From NCBI RefSeq assembly GCF_000247815.1, contig NC_021684.1:5674289-5738288 (forward strand): 64,000 nucleotides of DNA, given 5' to 3'. The notes below the pieces were generated by a model. It saw only the letters and a list, made by a program, of their open reading frames with translations, was not told where the DNA came from and did no database searches. This DNA comes from Ficedula albicollis (lineage: Eukaryota > Chordata > Aves > Passeriformes > Muscicapidae). The number at the start of each line of letters is the position of its first letter. The stretch's first letter is position 1. Made by a program: the position numbers and the translations under genes. Below are positions 25,268 through 39,288 of the stretch, in pieces.

Positions 25268-25412
25268 ACTAACAGCACAGTGCTTTCTAATTTTGTGTTC
25301 ATTTTATGCTTTTTAACAAAAAGCATAAAATTTTTTTGCATAAACTAACAGCACAGTGCTTTCTAATTTTGTGTTTATTTTATGCTTTTTAGCACAAAAA
25401 AATTGTATGCAA
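25268..25412. repeat. Tandem duplication, 76-bp period, with internal hairpin
   Basis: The motif actaacagcacag starts at 25268 and again at 25344. The first about 50 bp of the two copies are nearly identical, after which copy 2 diverges. Copy 1 also holds a perfect 14-bp inverted repeat (arms 25301-25314 and 25318-25331, 3-nt loop). In copy 2 the second arm is degraded. Direct duplication plus a new perfect palindrome is the pattern left by replication template switching. Confidence 0.9.
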
Positions 25413-28400
25413 CTGTAAGATGTTGGCTCTCACAGAATTAGATGTGCTGAAGCTGCCACCTGATGTTGCCACACTCGAGGCCTCTATGTGACATCTGTCT
25501 CTGAACATTCCTGGTCACTGTCCTTTTACAGAATATAAGGGATAGAGAGGCTTTCCAGGTGTGATCTGCTCAGAATTGCTTCAGATTTCATAATTATTCA
25601 CAATAATGGCCCACGGACAGGAGATCATTTCTGTATGGAAGTGCCAAGAAAGTAATTTCTGAAATTGTGCTGCTCTGTGCATTCAACATTCCCTAGGAAG
25701 GAAGGAGCCTGTATTGGCACAATTCTCTTGCACAGGATCCTTGTCCTTGGCTACTGGCAGAAGTGAGTTCACAGATATCTGTATATTGCACTGGGTTTTT
25801 TCCCTCTGAGCCTGACAGCAAGGAAATAAAATCATAAAATTGTTCCAGAAGCAGGAGTCCAGTGAATGGGTAATTGTGGCACAATGTAAAGGTGCTTGAA
25901 AGAGTGGAAGAAAAAATAATCTAAATGTTCTCCTTTTACTGAGAAAATGTATTATTATTTATGAATAATTTTTGCTGTTGAAGGGAAGTGTAAGACACAA
26001 TCAGAGAGACCATAAAAATGAAATGTGTAAAGTGTTATTTACGTTCTATTGGAGATGAAGGAATCACCGGCAGGGAGAATGCTGGTTTATTTAAATACAA
26101 AATCAGGTTACTCAGAATTGCATTCTTTGATTAACTGCTGTACACAATGTAGTCCATAATTCTTCCTGCAGTAGAAATACGGATCCTGGTGAGCACTGCT
26201 AAGACTCTAAGTTTTGTTTGTATCTCCAGACCATGCTGGTGTCTGGGATTGGGGTCATATTCTGCTGCAGCAGGAGCTGAGCAAACCCAGAGCTGAGTGA
26301 GGGGCAGTTTTCTGAAAGGTTTCCTGTCCCTACAAAGAGTGAGAGAACCAGTGAGACCACAGCCCCCAGCACTGGACACCAGCACTGCTGGTGGGGAGCA
26401 CCCACACCCAACCACCTGAGGCAGCAGCTGGCACCACCCTTTTTTCTATTCTCAAAGAATAGACCAATTTTTAATGAGGTTTGCTACTAATTGTCAACAT
26501 TCAAACGTTCATCACTACATCAAGACATGAAATTATCCCTACAGATCCTCTCTGGGCTGTCAAGCCTGTGCAACTGGGGCTGCATTTGGGGGTGTTCCCT
26601 GCTCTATGCATTCATTGCTTGTTGCAGTGCTAGAAGCAAGATCTGGAGACTTCCTTTGCATCTTAGAAGACAAAAATAGCACAAAAAGGAGAAAAACACC
26701 ACATTTCTTAGTTCTCAAGATGCATTTGGAGACTGGTATTGCTGGACCTTGTAGGTAGATGCTGCACCTGATTGGTAGGATGGGTGATCCATAAAGGGAG
26801 ATTTTGCCTTTGGTGTTTCAGTCTGTCAGTAGTGGAACATGAACAGGCGCAAAATATCATAATCTCAGATTTTTCTACTTCTATATTTTGCCATAAAATC
26901 GACTGCTTTCTCAGATTGGAGAAATTGGACTGTGCTGAACAGATTAGGGTCTGTTAGGACGGAGCAACCCACATCCATTAAAGCGATGAGCAGTCGAAAA
27001 TGGATTGTGTGCTGGAAATTCTACCCAGAAAAAGATAACTGTGGCCATGAAGAACATTTTCTCATCTCTTCCTGTTGACAAAAAACCAGCCCAAGTAATG
27101 TAAGTTTGTGGCATATCGGATCCCTGCCAAGAGAAAAGTGTTGCTTAAAATCAGCTCAAACCTGCTCTTTCCACTGGGAAAGGAAACTCCTACAAAACTG
27201 CAGACTTTGCTGGATGCTTTCTGCTTTTCATGACAAGTGACAGTTCTTGAGGAAAGAAAAAAGCCTTGGATTGGAAGTTTGGGTTTTGATAAAGATTCCA
27301 AAGTTTTGGTGAAAGCTGGCAGCAGTTTTACATCCTGGCACAGCAGGACAGCACGTGGAGAAAACAAGGACTTTGCAGAATGAGGCACTGCTTTAGAAAT
27401 GTCCAAAATATTTGTTTCCTTTGACAATCTGCTCCATTTACTGTCATGATGAGCTGCTTCCTCAATCCCTGCTTTGATGAGTTCAAGGAGAAATTTCCAC
27501 TGCTGCTCTGGATTGCCTGCAACCCTCTATGTGTGTGTGTAACCATGCCTGGAAAAGAATAAAAGGAAAAGCACTTTTACTTTCCATTTCAAGAGCATTT
27601 CCTCCTTCTGAATACTGAAATAAAGCTGATGGATAAAAGACAGCTTCATGTGACAACCTCCTGAGCCACAGGCTGGTGGTCCTCGATGCTCAGAGCCTCT
27701 GGATGCCAAATTTCTACATCTGCATGTGAGGGTGAGTGCCACAGTCTGCAAATATCTTAAAGGAAGGTCTGCAAAGATGAGGAAACCTGGATTTTATTCA
27801 CTCAAGAAACAAGATTCTGAGTGGCCCATGTATAAGGCTGCCTATAATGAAATGTCTGCACGAAACAAGTGATACAGCACAGCTCCCTTTTACCATTTCA
27901 ACACCCCACACGTAACACAGACCTTGTGAATAACTGCACAGTGATATATCCCCAAATTTATGGTGTTGCACAAAGTTTTTCAGTGTGAGAGTAAACACAG
28001 AGGATGTGATATCTGTCAGGGGTGAGAGGGGACAGGCAGGCTCAGAAGCTGGAGATGTGGAGCAATGTCTCATGTGAGCAATGTCTGCAATCCAGGGAGA
28101 AAATAAAATACTGCCAAGTGTTTAACAATCATTCATTTTATTCCAGCATTACTCAGGGCCTGTAACTCAGTGAAATATTGTTTGGAAAGCTGATTGCTCA
28201 AATGGGTGTGGATATAAAACCAAAGAAAATGCTGCCCTTGGAGGCAAGGCCATAGTCTTTAGTTTCAGTTAGAAGAAAATAAATAGTAACTATTACTCTG
28301 CAGCCTTTTGAGAGCTTTTTGTGGTCTTAAATCCATGAATGACTGTGTGGGAGAACAAAGCAGGAAAAGGTAACCTGCTTAACATTGAAAAAAGTTCTAA

Positions 28401-28662
28401 GAGGTTTCTCTCCTAATTTTGGCTCAAGACTCCTGCTGAGCCTAAAGTAAACACTGTGATGTTGGAAGCAACCAAATAGGTTGTTTGGGGGTTTTTTTGC
28501 ACTCCTTGTTTTTTTTTTTTGCTTTTGTCTTTTTTGGATTTTCCTGGGAGAACCTGCTAGTCCCTGTCTATATGACCTATGACCTGTGGGATTTCTGTTT
28601 CTTCTTTCAAGCTCATTCTTTCCAGAGTTAAAAGGTTCTGGTTGCTTTAGAGACAGAAGTCA
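25413..28662. other. Noncoding unique DNA, no gene recognised
   Basis: Short gt-repeat at 27531-27541; nothing else repetitive is recognised. Frames at 26131-26415, 27062-27427 and 27798-28073 (all minus) lack recognisable domains. Confidence 0.6.
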
Positions 28663-29093
28663 AACATGTATTGGTCACAGAATGCATCCAGAGCTCCTCA
28701 GGCTCAAAAGTTCCAGGACACTCCATAAAGTTCCTTAGAGGAGGTTGCTTGATGGCAGAATTAAAGAGGAAAAGGTCTGAGTGATTTGTATGGTTTGAAA
28801 AATGGTGTTGGCTTGCAACCTCTGGCCTTAGTCTTGAAAAAAAATCATTCGAAAATCAAAACAGAACTTGGAGATTTGAACATGTATTGGTCACAGAATG
28901 CATCCAGAGCTCCTCAGGCTCAAAAGTTCCAGGACACTCCATAAAGTTCCTTAGAGGAGGTTGCTTGATGGCAGAATTAAAGAGGAAAAGGTCTGAGTGA
29001 TTTGTATGGTTTGAAAAATGGTGTTGGCTTGCAACCTCTGGCCTTAGTCTTGAAAAAAAATCCTTTGAAAATCAAAACAGAACTTGGAGATTT
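28663..29093. repeat. Tandem duplication, 216-bp unit, 2 copies
   Basis: Units at 28663-28878 and 28879-29093 run head to tail. The copies are almost identical; the clearest differences are in the segment after the A run (atcattcg versus atcctttg). The unit shows no transposon ends and no coding signal. Confidence 0.95.
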
Positions 29094-29834
29094 CAATTTA
29101 AATCAGCCTGAGAAGCCATGGATTGAATCATCAGTACTGAAATGTGAGTCAGCTGTTTGCCAAAACATGCAAAAATGTCTGTTCTGTGTTAGAGCAGAGA
29201 TTAACCAACATAAGATTTGAAAACCTGGCAGGTCTCATCAATACTTCCAGATAGCACAACTAGAGATAAATGCTTACTCTGAAACCTGAAAGGAGGAAGC
29301 TGAGGCTGCTCCTCATTTTCCCCATGGACCATTGCTTTACTTGCTCTCAAGTGAAATCCTTTTCAGCACCATCAAGCTTTTCAAGGTTTAATTTTTTGGC
29401 ATTCAATACACTTTGAAATTTTTGAAGATGGACTTCGAATTGAGTTTGGTTTTGGTATTCTGAGAGCAGCATGAGGAATTCATATAATAATATTAACTAA
29501 AATGATTGCCAGCTTTTTTACTTTGTTACTTTGGAGGCTTATACAAAAATTCCAAATCACTACTTAAAAGTGCAAATATTTACATATATAGATTAAAATC
29601 TGGCTACAATTTTTATTTTTCAGACCACATTTCAGAGCCAAGACATGAAAGAAATGGATTCTTGAGCTGCACAGTCAGGTTGGTTTATTTCTTGGTAATA
29701 AATTCCAAACAGTGTACAGATTTACTGCAATCTTCAAAATTAGCCTTTTCTGGGAAGGTTTGGAACATCAGTTGTCAGGCTGTTCTTTAGAAATGCAGTT
29801 CTGAGTTCTATTTACCCTCAGTCCAAGCAGATGT
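29094..29834. other. Noncoding unique DNA, no gene recognised
   Basis: AT-rich unique DNA that leads into a CR1 tail. A 94-codon plus-strand frame at 29506-29790 has no recognisable domain. Confidence 0.6.
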
Positions 29835-29922
29835 GTGAGTGGGATCCCTGCCCATGGCAGAAGGATTGGAACTAGATGGTCTTTAAGGCCCCTTCCAACC
29901 CAAATCATTCTGTGATTCTGTT
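29835..29922 (+). mobile_element. CR1 LINE fragment, 3' end
   Basis: The segment carries the well-known 3' tail of avian CR1: ccctgcccatggcag, ggattggaactagatgg, tctttaagg, ccccttccaaccc and the terminal attctgtgattctg, which matches the 8-bp-type 3' terminal repeat of CR1. It is strongly 5'-truncated, as most CR1 copies are, and has no open reading frame left. Confidence 0.93.
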
Positions 29923-31119
29923 TTGAGCTCACAAAATAGCAAATTCTTAATCTTGAATTTTGAGGGGTGACATAGTTAATTTGTCACTATTTCTATCCAG
30001 TTAAGTACAAATTTATATGCTGAATGGAATTATAGGGAGGTTCCTTTGTCTTTCATTTTTGGTAACAGTGGGGGGGGTGTGTGTGTGTGATAGATTGGAG
30101 AGTGAGTAACTAGCTGAGTAAGCAAACCTGTCCTCTTCCTTTTTATAAAATTTCCACCCATCTGACCATTTGTATCTTAGAGAAAATGGGAAGAAAGAGA
30201 AACTTTCCCCAGTGAGCTTTAAAGACTGCTGGTGAAATAAACAGTCTCACTCAGCAGAAAGTTATCTTCAGTACATTCAAAAGGTTATGAACTAAAAGAA
30301 AAAAAGCAAAGTCCAAATTGGATTGCTGGCAGCAGCTCCTCATGTTTCACTTAAGCCACTTTAGTTAAAATGACTTCCCTTTTTGTTTGCCAGGAAAAAC
30401 AAGATGCTTTGTTTAAGTTCATTGCCTCTAATATTTTATAAGTAGGTGGGTACTGAGCTATGCTCTGTTTTCTGTGACCTGGGCTTTGAGATGAGAGCAT
30501 TGTTGTCTGAAGTTGCCATTCTGTGTCTGTTTGGATGCAGAGCATCCACATTGTGCACAGACTCTCTGAGCTTTCATTTGTACCCACCCTGTGCCTGGGT
30601 TTGCAGCCTCAGCAGCTGTGCTGCCTAAATAGGGGTGAAATGCTTTTTTCTCCCACTTGCTTTTGTTCTTTGCTTCTCAATGTTAGGCACAACTGAGATG
30701 TTTCTCTCTTGGGTGATGAATAAGGTCTGTGCTGACCACCCCAGGCTCCCTGGTGGGTGTAGGAGGGGGTTTTGCTGGGAGCCACCTTTTCTGTGGCTAC
30801 AGAGGGCAAAATGCCCAGTGTTATCACCTGCATGGACTGAGGTGTCCACAGCACAAAAATATTCTGCACCAGGCTCTGTGCCTGCCTGAGGCTGGCTGGC
30901 TGCTTGCTGCCATGGTGGACACCAGCCTCTTTGGGATGCTTTTTCACAAGGATTTACTCCACACCAGAAGAAGGTCCAGGTTGAACTCAGATGTTGCTGA
31001 AGATCTGAGACTCGTCCCAAATTGTCACTAAGTCATGGCTTTTCTGAGGAATGAAAGCACTTTTAACTCTGCTCCTAATTCCCTCAGCCACATCTGGTTT
31101 AGCATGAGTGCAGCCACAC
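29923..31119. other. Noncoding unique DNA, no gene recognised
   Basis: A G8 tract followed by a short gt microsatellite lies near 30070-30090. Frames of 60-131 codons overlap on both strands at 30350-31030, without a recognisable domain. Confidence 0.6.
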
Positions 31120-31780
31120 TGGAGGTGTTGCTGTGGTGTTGAAAGTCAGTAAGTTAGAGAATTCTTTGAATTCTTCAAGAAAAAATCAAAGTGCAAAGAT
31201 TGAATTAAAGCCTTTAAATAAATTAAAATACATTAAGCCACTCACACATAAAGTAAACTTTTAAGTAGAAGTAAGTCAGTAAGTTTTAATGTAAGCTCTA
31301 ATACTTTTTATTTATTAAAAGTTTAAATGCTAAAGTAGCAGTGCAAGTTCTAATGAAAGTTAAAAAACATGCTAATGTTTTCAGTAGAGGCTCCAAAACC
31401 ATAGTTGTAAACAGTACTTAAACATCATAGAGCTATAGTAAAAATATTGCTTACATTTTTCAAATAAAACAGGATAAATTGTATGCATAGTCTATACGTA
31501 ACCTAGCATGTTAAAAAACTAGAATTCTAATGAGTTAAAAAGTAATAGTCTGAGTTTTTGTCTTAACTTGTTAAAAAAATCCTATATAAAAGTATGTATT
31601 GAGAAAAGTTAGTACTCTTGCCACCACTTTTACTTTTGTGCTTTTTGCTTTTAGCCATTTACTTTTTGCCAATTGCTTTTGCCATTGCTTCTACCATTAC
31701 TTTTCTGCTTACCTTTTTAAACTAATGTGCTTTGAAATAAATAACCTTTTTAACAACTATTAGCTGCTTCACTTATTTGA
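31120..31780 (+). mobile_element. Candidate AT-rich LTR
   Basis: A very AT-rich block contains a TATA-like cctatataaaa at about 31581-31591, then a stretch of ttttgc/ttttgcc-type motifs (31625-31700), and AATAAA at 31736-31741. The motif aagtcagtaagtt occurs twice (about 31144 and 31271). TATA box, then polyadenylation signal about 150 bp downstream, then a composition change is the layout of an LTR, and ttttgc-rich segments occur in some passerine LTRs as I recall. The ends are not clear and no internal viral sequence is seen. An AT-rich satellite-like relic is the alternative. Confidence 0.4.
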
Positions 31781-34700
31781 AATAACCCAGCCAAGTTAGT
31801 ACCTAGAGCACTGGAGGTTCCTAACCTCACGCTGTGGGTTCCTGCAGGGCTGCTCCTGGGGAAACAGTGCCAGAGGCACCTCACTGATGCCAAGGAACCT
31901 TCAGGGCACAAGGGAGGTCCTGTATTACTCATTAATCTCATTTCAGAGCAAAATAATTGAGACAACAGAGTATCACAAGGAATGATGGAGGATTAAAGGG
32001 CAACATCTGTAAAAAGGGAGTGAGTAACTTGAGGAAGGCACATCAAAGTGCTCTCTTGGGCTAAGAACAGTCCAGCCCCATCCAGAGACTGTAAATAATA
32101 TTGTCCCCAGGGTTCTGCTGCTCAAGCAACAGCACAATAAAATTCTTTCTGCAGACCACAGACTCGATTTGGATGCTGGTGTTATTGCAATTTCCAGAAA
32201 GTTTAAGCACTGTAAAGACTGTGGAAACTCAGCAGTTTGGCTTCTTCCTGATGCCTGCCCCGAGCCCCTCACAAACACAGTAATTGCAGCTGCACAGGAC
32301 TGGGGCCAGAGCATCCCCAAGCCCTCCCCAGTTTACACAGGGACCAGTTTCTTCATTTGTAAAACAGAACAAAACAAACCCCCACAGAACAAAACAAGTA
32401 AAGCTGCTATTTTAAGGGCTCTTTCTTCAGTTTTAGCATCCTCTAAATGACTCCAGTGGGCTTTGTAGGCAGAGGCACACCGTGGGTGAGGATTAAGCAA
32501 GCCCAGTTTAATCCTACAAGGAGTAATAAGACATGGAAACACCCTGTCCTTTCCCCTTGGGGACATTCAGTGAGCAGTGTTCAGAGCAAGCTTTGTTGTT
32601 GGCTGCAGCCACCTCCTCGCTGGTTTCCTCACAGTGCAAGAGTTGATGCAACCCTGCCCATTAACTTTTTATTTTATGTTCTGTATATTTTTATTATGCA
32701 AGAGAGTAGGGAAACCAGTGTACTTGGCTAATCAGGTTTATTTATATCCAGCCCTGGTGTTGCCATTATGACTGGACCACACACAGTAAAAAAATGGGAT
32801 TTTTTTGCCTTTTTTCGAGAAAAATACCAGGTATTTAAGGCAAGTCAGTAAGGGACATGGTGAGCAAGTTTTATTTTAGAAATGTCACTCTGTGCTGCCT
32901 GGAAATTGAAAACATCCGTTCCAGGTACCTTTGAGCATTTGGAAATTACTGTCACCTGAAAGCTTTACCCAGGTTTCACACAGAAGGCAAAATGGGTAAC
33001 AGTAACTAAGTGAAAACGAAAAATTAATTGTCTTTTTCTCCCTGGAGAAGAGATCCATTCTGCTGGAGCTGGATAACTCTTGGAAGCTACAGAGCTCCTT
33101 TTCATTAGAGAAATGAAAGGCTCATCATCCCTAGAGCTCTTAATTAGGGACCTTTTGCCATTTACAAAAATCTGTGTCTCAGCTGTCAAGTGCTATTTGT
33201 TTTAAAAAATTGTTTAATTCTCTTCAGTTCTTTTGTTGGGCAGCAGAAATGGATTGATCAAATGAGTCCAAACACTTTGTAAAATGTAAGAGGTTTAATA
33301 TAATCAGTGTGGCCATGCCAAGCTTAGTGAACAACTGTACAGCATTGGTGCCAAAGGCTCACAGAGCAGTAACAAAAACCATGTTCAAAGCAGGGAGGGC
33401 TACAGAGCAGAGGGAAAAAAGTACATGTGGAGCATTAACTGCCTGCAGACCCTATTTTCATTTGTGGTGGCTATTAATCCACAGGAATTATCTATCAGTT
33501 AGGTAGGGAGGGTCAAAATTCAAGTGCTGGGGTTTAAAAATTCTCAGGCTGAATGTTTTTTAGTGTAGGTTTTCTGATGAAGAGTGGTTTAAACCTTTTG
33601 TTGAAAGGAGATGGAATTTCTTTCTCACCAACACCTAAAAAAATAACATCTCCTAGGTGTTATAAATGAATATAAATTTCAACTGAGATCAACTGTGTTT
33701 GTAAGCTTTCCTCTGAAGCATTTCTCCATATGATAATATTCAATATCTGTTTATAAGGCTTTGATTTCATGCAGGAAACAACTGCCTTTGTACAAACATG
33801 CAAATGTATATATGAATGCAAGTATTTGCACTTAAATGTGTCCTCTTCATTGTTTCCTTGTTTTAAAAATCTCAACCAGCCCTGAAACAGGAACAAAACA
33901 ATAACCATCACTCGTGGGACCTGCCTGACTGGGCCTCATCAGTGAACCCAAGCAAAGCTGCTGCAAGTCCCACCCTGCAGGAATCTGAGCCTTCCAGGAG
34001 TGTGGCTGCTGCTTCCCAGGCTGAGAAGATTCTCCAGTTACCTGCGTTTTCAGGTTTGGATGATCTGTTCAAGAGGTAGCACTAAATATACAGAAGGGTT
34101 TTTTGCAGGATTTGGTATAAACACTCCAGGCTTTTTTTCCAAAAACTTAGGCTTAAAGCTACTATTAAATTGTTCTTTGCATGGTTAGAGGGGCAAATGG
34201 CTTGTTATTAATCAGTATAATGCATTTTGGAAGGTAGATACAGGGTTAAGATAAGTATTTATCTTGAGTAGAAGCTGTACATTCTGTGGAGAAAGATTTT
34301 TAAATAAAGGCCAGTATAATTAGAGGAAAAGGGTAGATATAATTGATTGAAAGTCTTACAGGAGTAGTTTTCACACTGATTATCTGATTATCTTTTCAGT
34401 ACATATATCTTTTTCTCTAAAAGTGGTGCCAATTTGAGTCACTGCTTCCTGTGTTTTGTGGCTGCACAGGTGAGCTGTGCTGGGAGAAAGCCCCAAAGAA
34501 TTTCCTCACATGCACAGGAAGGATTTCAGACCATGTGTTAGATGCACGATATATCCTTTCAGGCTTCATCAGCCAAATCGTGCCAACTCTGATGTCTCAG
34601 CTGCCATTGGGGAGTTTTAGTCATCTTTTTTCTCAGCCTGTTAGAGAAGTTTTCAGCAAAAGTATCAGTGTATTAGAAATAGCTTAAGAAATTACAAAAA

Positions 34701-36303
34701 TGCTCACCTCCTGTATTTCTGTGCCCATTTGTTGTTGCTGCTGGCATTTACATGAGATCCAAGACAAATACATTCATTCCGTTCAGTACAGTACTATTTG
34801 CTTTTTAGTTCCTTCTTTTCCAAAGATAAGAAGGTCTTACTCCTATTTTATTGATTGAGAGTTGAAATTTCCATAACCACATGGAGAGTCTTGCTGACAG
34901 AGTAGTGTAAGCAAATTGTCTTAGAGGTACTCCCTTCCCAGAGGATGGAATTGAAGAGGATTTATGGAAGAGCTACACACAAAAGGAGTTTTCCTCCTTC
35001 CCACAATGCCCAGTTCAGATTGCTGAGTTAGATCATGGCCATTGCCTCAAAGGCAGGTGCAGCATATCATGCACACGTTTTTTGCCCAAGGTTGTGGAAG
35101 TCCCTGCGGTCTGTATTTTGCTTACAAACATGAGAGATGATCCCTGCACATACTCTGCATTTGCATTGGATTAGCTGTAATTTGCAGCACAAGTTCTTTT
35201 GGGTGATGACAGTGAAAACATTAAACATTAAACATCAGGGCCTGCTGGAGCTGTGCAAAACCCAACAGAGGCACCCTGTGAACTCTTAACTTACTTATTT
35301 GCACTCTAAGAATCTCCTTGGGTCTCCACCTGTGCAAATGCAGAGTGAAACTCTGCTCAGAAAAGCAGTTTCAGCTGCTGCTGCGGCAGGGCCAGGTATC
35401 TGCTGGTGTCAGAATGAAAATGTGGCACGTTGTGTTCAGCCAGACCTGAGATTAATTTTGAGAATTGCTCAAGCTTGGAAAGCTTTACATGGTTTGGGAG
35501 GAGAATGAGCTGCTGAAATGCTGAGCAGCCACTGCAGATCTCACACGTGTTGAGCAACACAGGATTAACAAATCTTGGGCTGAAAATGTGAACCATACAA
35601 AGCCTCTTGTTTGTATCTGGGCATTGGACAGCTCCAGTGAACCCCTGAATAGCTGGCAGAACAATATGAAAATCTGCAGCTACTTCCTTTACCAGCAGGT
35701 TTGTTTAACCCCTGACAGAATCACTCCAGTAAAGGTGAAGAGTCTGGCCATGGCTTCAGTTGTTGAATTTTAATCAATCTTTGAGCAGTGTTTCAGTTGA
35801 CAATAAATCATGATTTGGACCTGTTTTTATCTTTCCATCTGAAATCAGGACATTCAGCCTTGCTGATGAGTGGGAGAGCCATGGTGAGAATACACGAGAA
35901 GAATCTAAATTCCAATTTTCCCTCTTGTGTGCAGCACTTGCAGAACTCCAGCACAGCTGTGTTAACACATCTTGAACTGCTCCTGGGGGGATCCATCCTG
36001 TTGGGGAGCCCCCTGCAGCTCTGGGAGCAGAGCCTGGGCTCAGCCAGCCATGAAACCAAGTGAATCAGCTAATTCCTGACAGGAGGGCAATGTTGCTTTC
36101 TGTGACAAACAGAGGAGGTGCTTACAAACCTCTGTTCACATCTTCCCATTTCACTCAGCCCCAGTAATTACTGACAGGTCTAATTGCCACCAGATGGCTG
36201 TATTTTAGTGTAGGACAGTATCAAAGACCCCAAAAGCTTCTGTAAGTGTACAGGTTTTACCTGGAACCTTAGGAAGGGCAGAGAACAGCACTGATTGAAG
36301 TCT
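31781..36303. other. Noncoding unique DNA, no gene recognised
   Basis: Unique DNA without identifiable genes. A short attaaac triplicate occurs at about 35218-35238. Overlapping frames at 31973-32730 and 35774-36063 have no recognisable domain. Confidence 0.6.
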
Positions 36304-36401
36304 CACAGAAATCACAGAATCAATTAGGCTGGGAAAGACCTCTGAGGTCATTGAGTCCGACCTATGACACAACACCACCATTTCAACCAGACCAAATAAT
36401 G
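36304..36401 (-). mobile_element. CR1 LINE fragment, 3' end, reversed
   Basis: Read on the plus strand it starts with the reverse-complemented CR1 3' terminus (atcacagaatca), then gctgggaaagacctctgagg, tcattgagtccgacc and a tgacacaacaccacc segment, the familiar order of a reversed CR1 tail. The copy is short and diverged and has no coding capacity. Confidence 0.82.
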
Positions 36402-37983
36402 ATTTCTGAAACCAGTGGGAGTTTTGCTGACAGATACCAGAGATTTAAACATTCTAAAACCAGCCACAAAATTGGCAGCACTCAACTAAATGGGAGCAGG
36501 AAGGAAAATGTGTTAGGGAAGGGAAAACAAATGCTTCATTTACATAACAATGAAACTTTATATTAAAAAAAGAAGCAACCTGGCAGTGTGAAATACCTCT
36601 CAGTACTGCCTGCTCAGGGCAGCATGATAATGCCTGACTGAGTAATCTCAGCTGAGAGATGTGATGTGATGTGCTGTGATGTGGTGGGAGATGCAGAGGA
36701 TGTGTTTAATCACACTGCTCTTTGCTAAGTGAGTCAGATAAAAGACTGTGTGAGAACCATAGTCAGAGGAAGGAAGTTATTGTCAGTCCTGGGCACTGAA
36801 AATGAATGAGTTTACATTTTTAAAAGTTGCATTACAGCCTTCTGAAAGATTCATTGATTCAGGGATCCTAAAACAAGAAGCAACTCAATGTTAAAGGACA
36901 GCCTTGGCAAGGGATGTACAGTCAAACTCTGCAGCTGTGGGAATGTGGCCACAAGATACTGATTTTGTAAAGTCCTGAAATGATTTGGGCCTGCTACCAT
37001 CTCCATTACTGCTTTAAAACCGAGTCTGAAAATGCCTGTGTTTGGAAGAAGCAATTCTGTGCTAAATTTCCCTGGCAAATTCCATCACTCACTCTAAGAG
37101 AGGAGAAGTTGCTGAACTCACACATGCAGGGAAAGACAGTGAATTACAGAGGTTTGCAGCCTCATGTGGAGAGAAAATTGCAGGATTCATAAAGCAGTAG
37201 CTGGAGGAAGCGTGTACAGATGCTTCAGAGACCTCTTGTGCAAACAGACAACCCCTTAACTCACAGATTTAGAAGCAGAATTAACTTTTTTCTTCAGCAC
37301 TGCTTCTCTTAACTGCTTCACTGCCATCACAGATGCCACAGTAACACCTCCTGGGCTGCCTTTTTTTATAGAATTGAGTCTAATATCTCCCCCCAGACTA
37401 ATCACCTTCAGCAGCTCTCACTGGATTTAGTGCCTGGGCCATGGCACTGTATTAATCTTCTAACTTCCAGTATCTGACAATTTACTGTTTTCTTAATATT
37501 TCACCCTGGACATATAGGGCAGTAGCTAACAGACCTGACTGTGTGCACTTGATTTTACACCTTTGTTTTTCAATTTAGACACAGCTGACTCTGGAGGGGA
37601 TTTATTACAGCATGGAATACCTGATTCAGCAGGGGTAACATCCTCAATAGCAGAAGTTTCCTGAATTAATTTTGAAGTTTATAAAAGGCATCAAGTATCA
37701 GAATGGTCACTTTTACATACCATTAGTCAGGGTTACACACTGAGCTTACAACATGTTTGCTCTTTATTTAGTTCATGCAGAATTTGTTATATTTCAGAGG
37801 GGAACTTGATTTTGTACTAGATAAATAAATATACTTGACTCTATAGATTATGTCATCTGTATATATTTTTAAATGTTCCTTTCTGTATTAGGGATGTTCA
37901 CATGCCTACCACAGCCTTGCCAAACTAGCTCAGTCTTATTTCCCTGTCACTCAGGCCTCTTGTGCTATTAATGTATAGATAGA
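36402..37983. other. Noncoding DNA with a small GATGT repeat
   Basis: A short degenerate (gatgt)n microsatellite lies at 36658-36685. No exon or mobile element was recognised in the rest. Confidence 0.6.
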
Positions 37984-38021
37984 TTTTTTTCTTCCTTTCT
38001 TCCCTTCCTTTCTTTTTTTCT
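37984..38021 (+). repeat. Pure pyrimidine tract, about 38 nt
   Basis: An uninterrupted run of C and T (purine-rich on the other strand). Such tracts can form triplex DNA and also occur upstream of splice acceptors. It lies about 60 nt before the candidate acceptor at 38084. Confidence 0.85.
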
Positions 38022-38084
38022 ATCTTTTATTTCTGTAATCACCTGGCCATTTGTCCTGGGGGTGAATGCCTGCTTGCCTTGCAG

Positions 38085-38309
38085 AAAGTGCACTTCATTG
38101 GGTGTGTTTGCCTGTGGAAGCCCCTGGAACAGACCATCCTGATGGGGCAATCCCTCACAAGAGAGGGCTGTCAGCAGGATCTCCAGACCACATCAGCAAA
38201 CCTCTATGGAGCAGGGCACTTAGAGCCAGCCCTGGATGTGCCTGTGGAGAGCTTTCCAAAGGGCACAGGCTCCTGGAAGCATTTCTGGGCTCTGCACGGG
38301 AAGCTTCAG
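38085..38309 (+). CDS. Candidate internal exon, 75 codons, unassigned
   Basis: The segment is bounded by a plausible acceptor (gcttgccttgcag, ending at 38084) and a plausible donor (cttcag|gtagg, at 38309/38310). It is exactly 225 nt and open without a stop in the phase that begins at its first base, so it would be a phase 0-0 exon. The peptide begins KVHFIGCVCLWKP and ends WKHFWALHGKLQ; I do not recognise its family. One other frame is also open across it. It could be an exon of a poorly conserved gene, an exon of a long noncoding RNA, or chance in a GC-richer patch. Confidence 0.2.
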
Positions 38310-39286
<977 letters not shown>

Positions 39287-39288
39287 TG

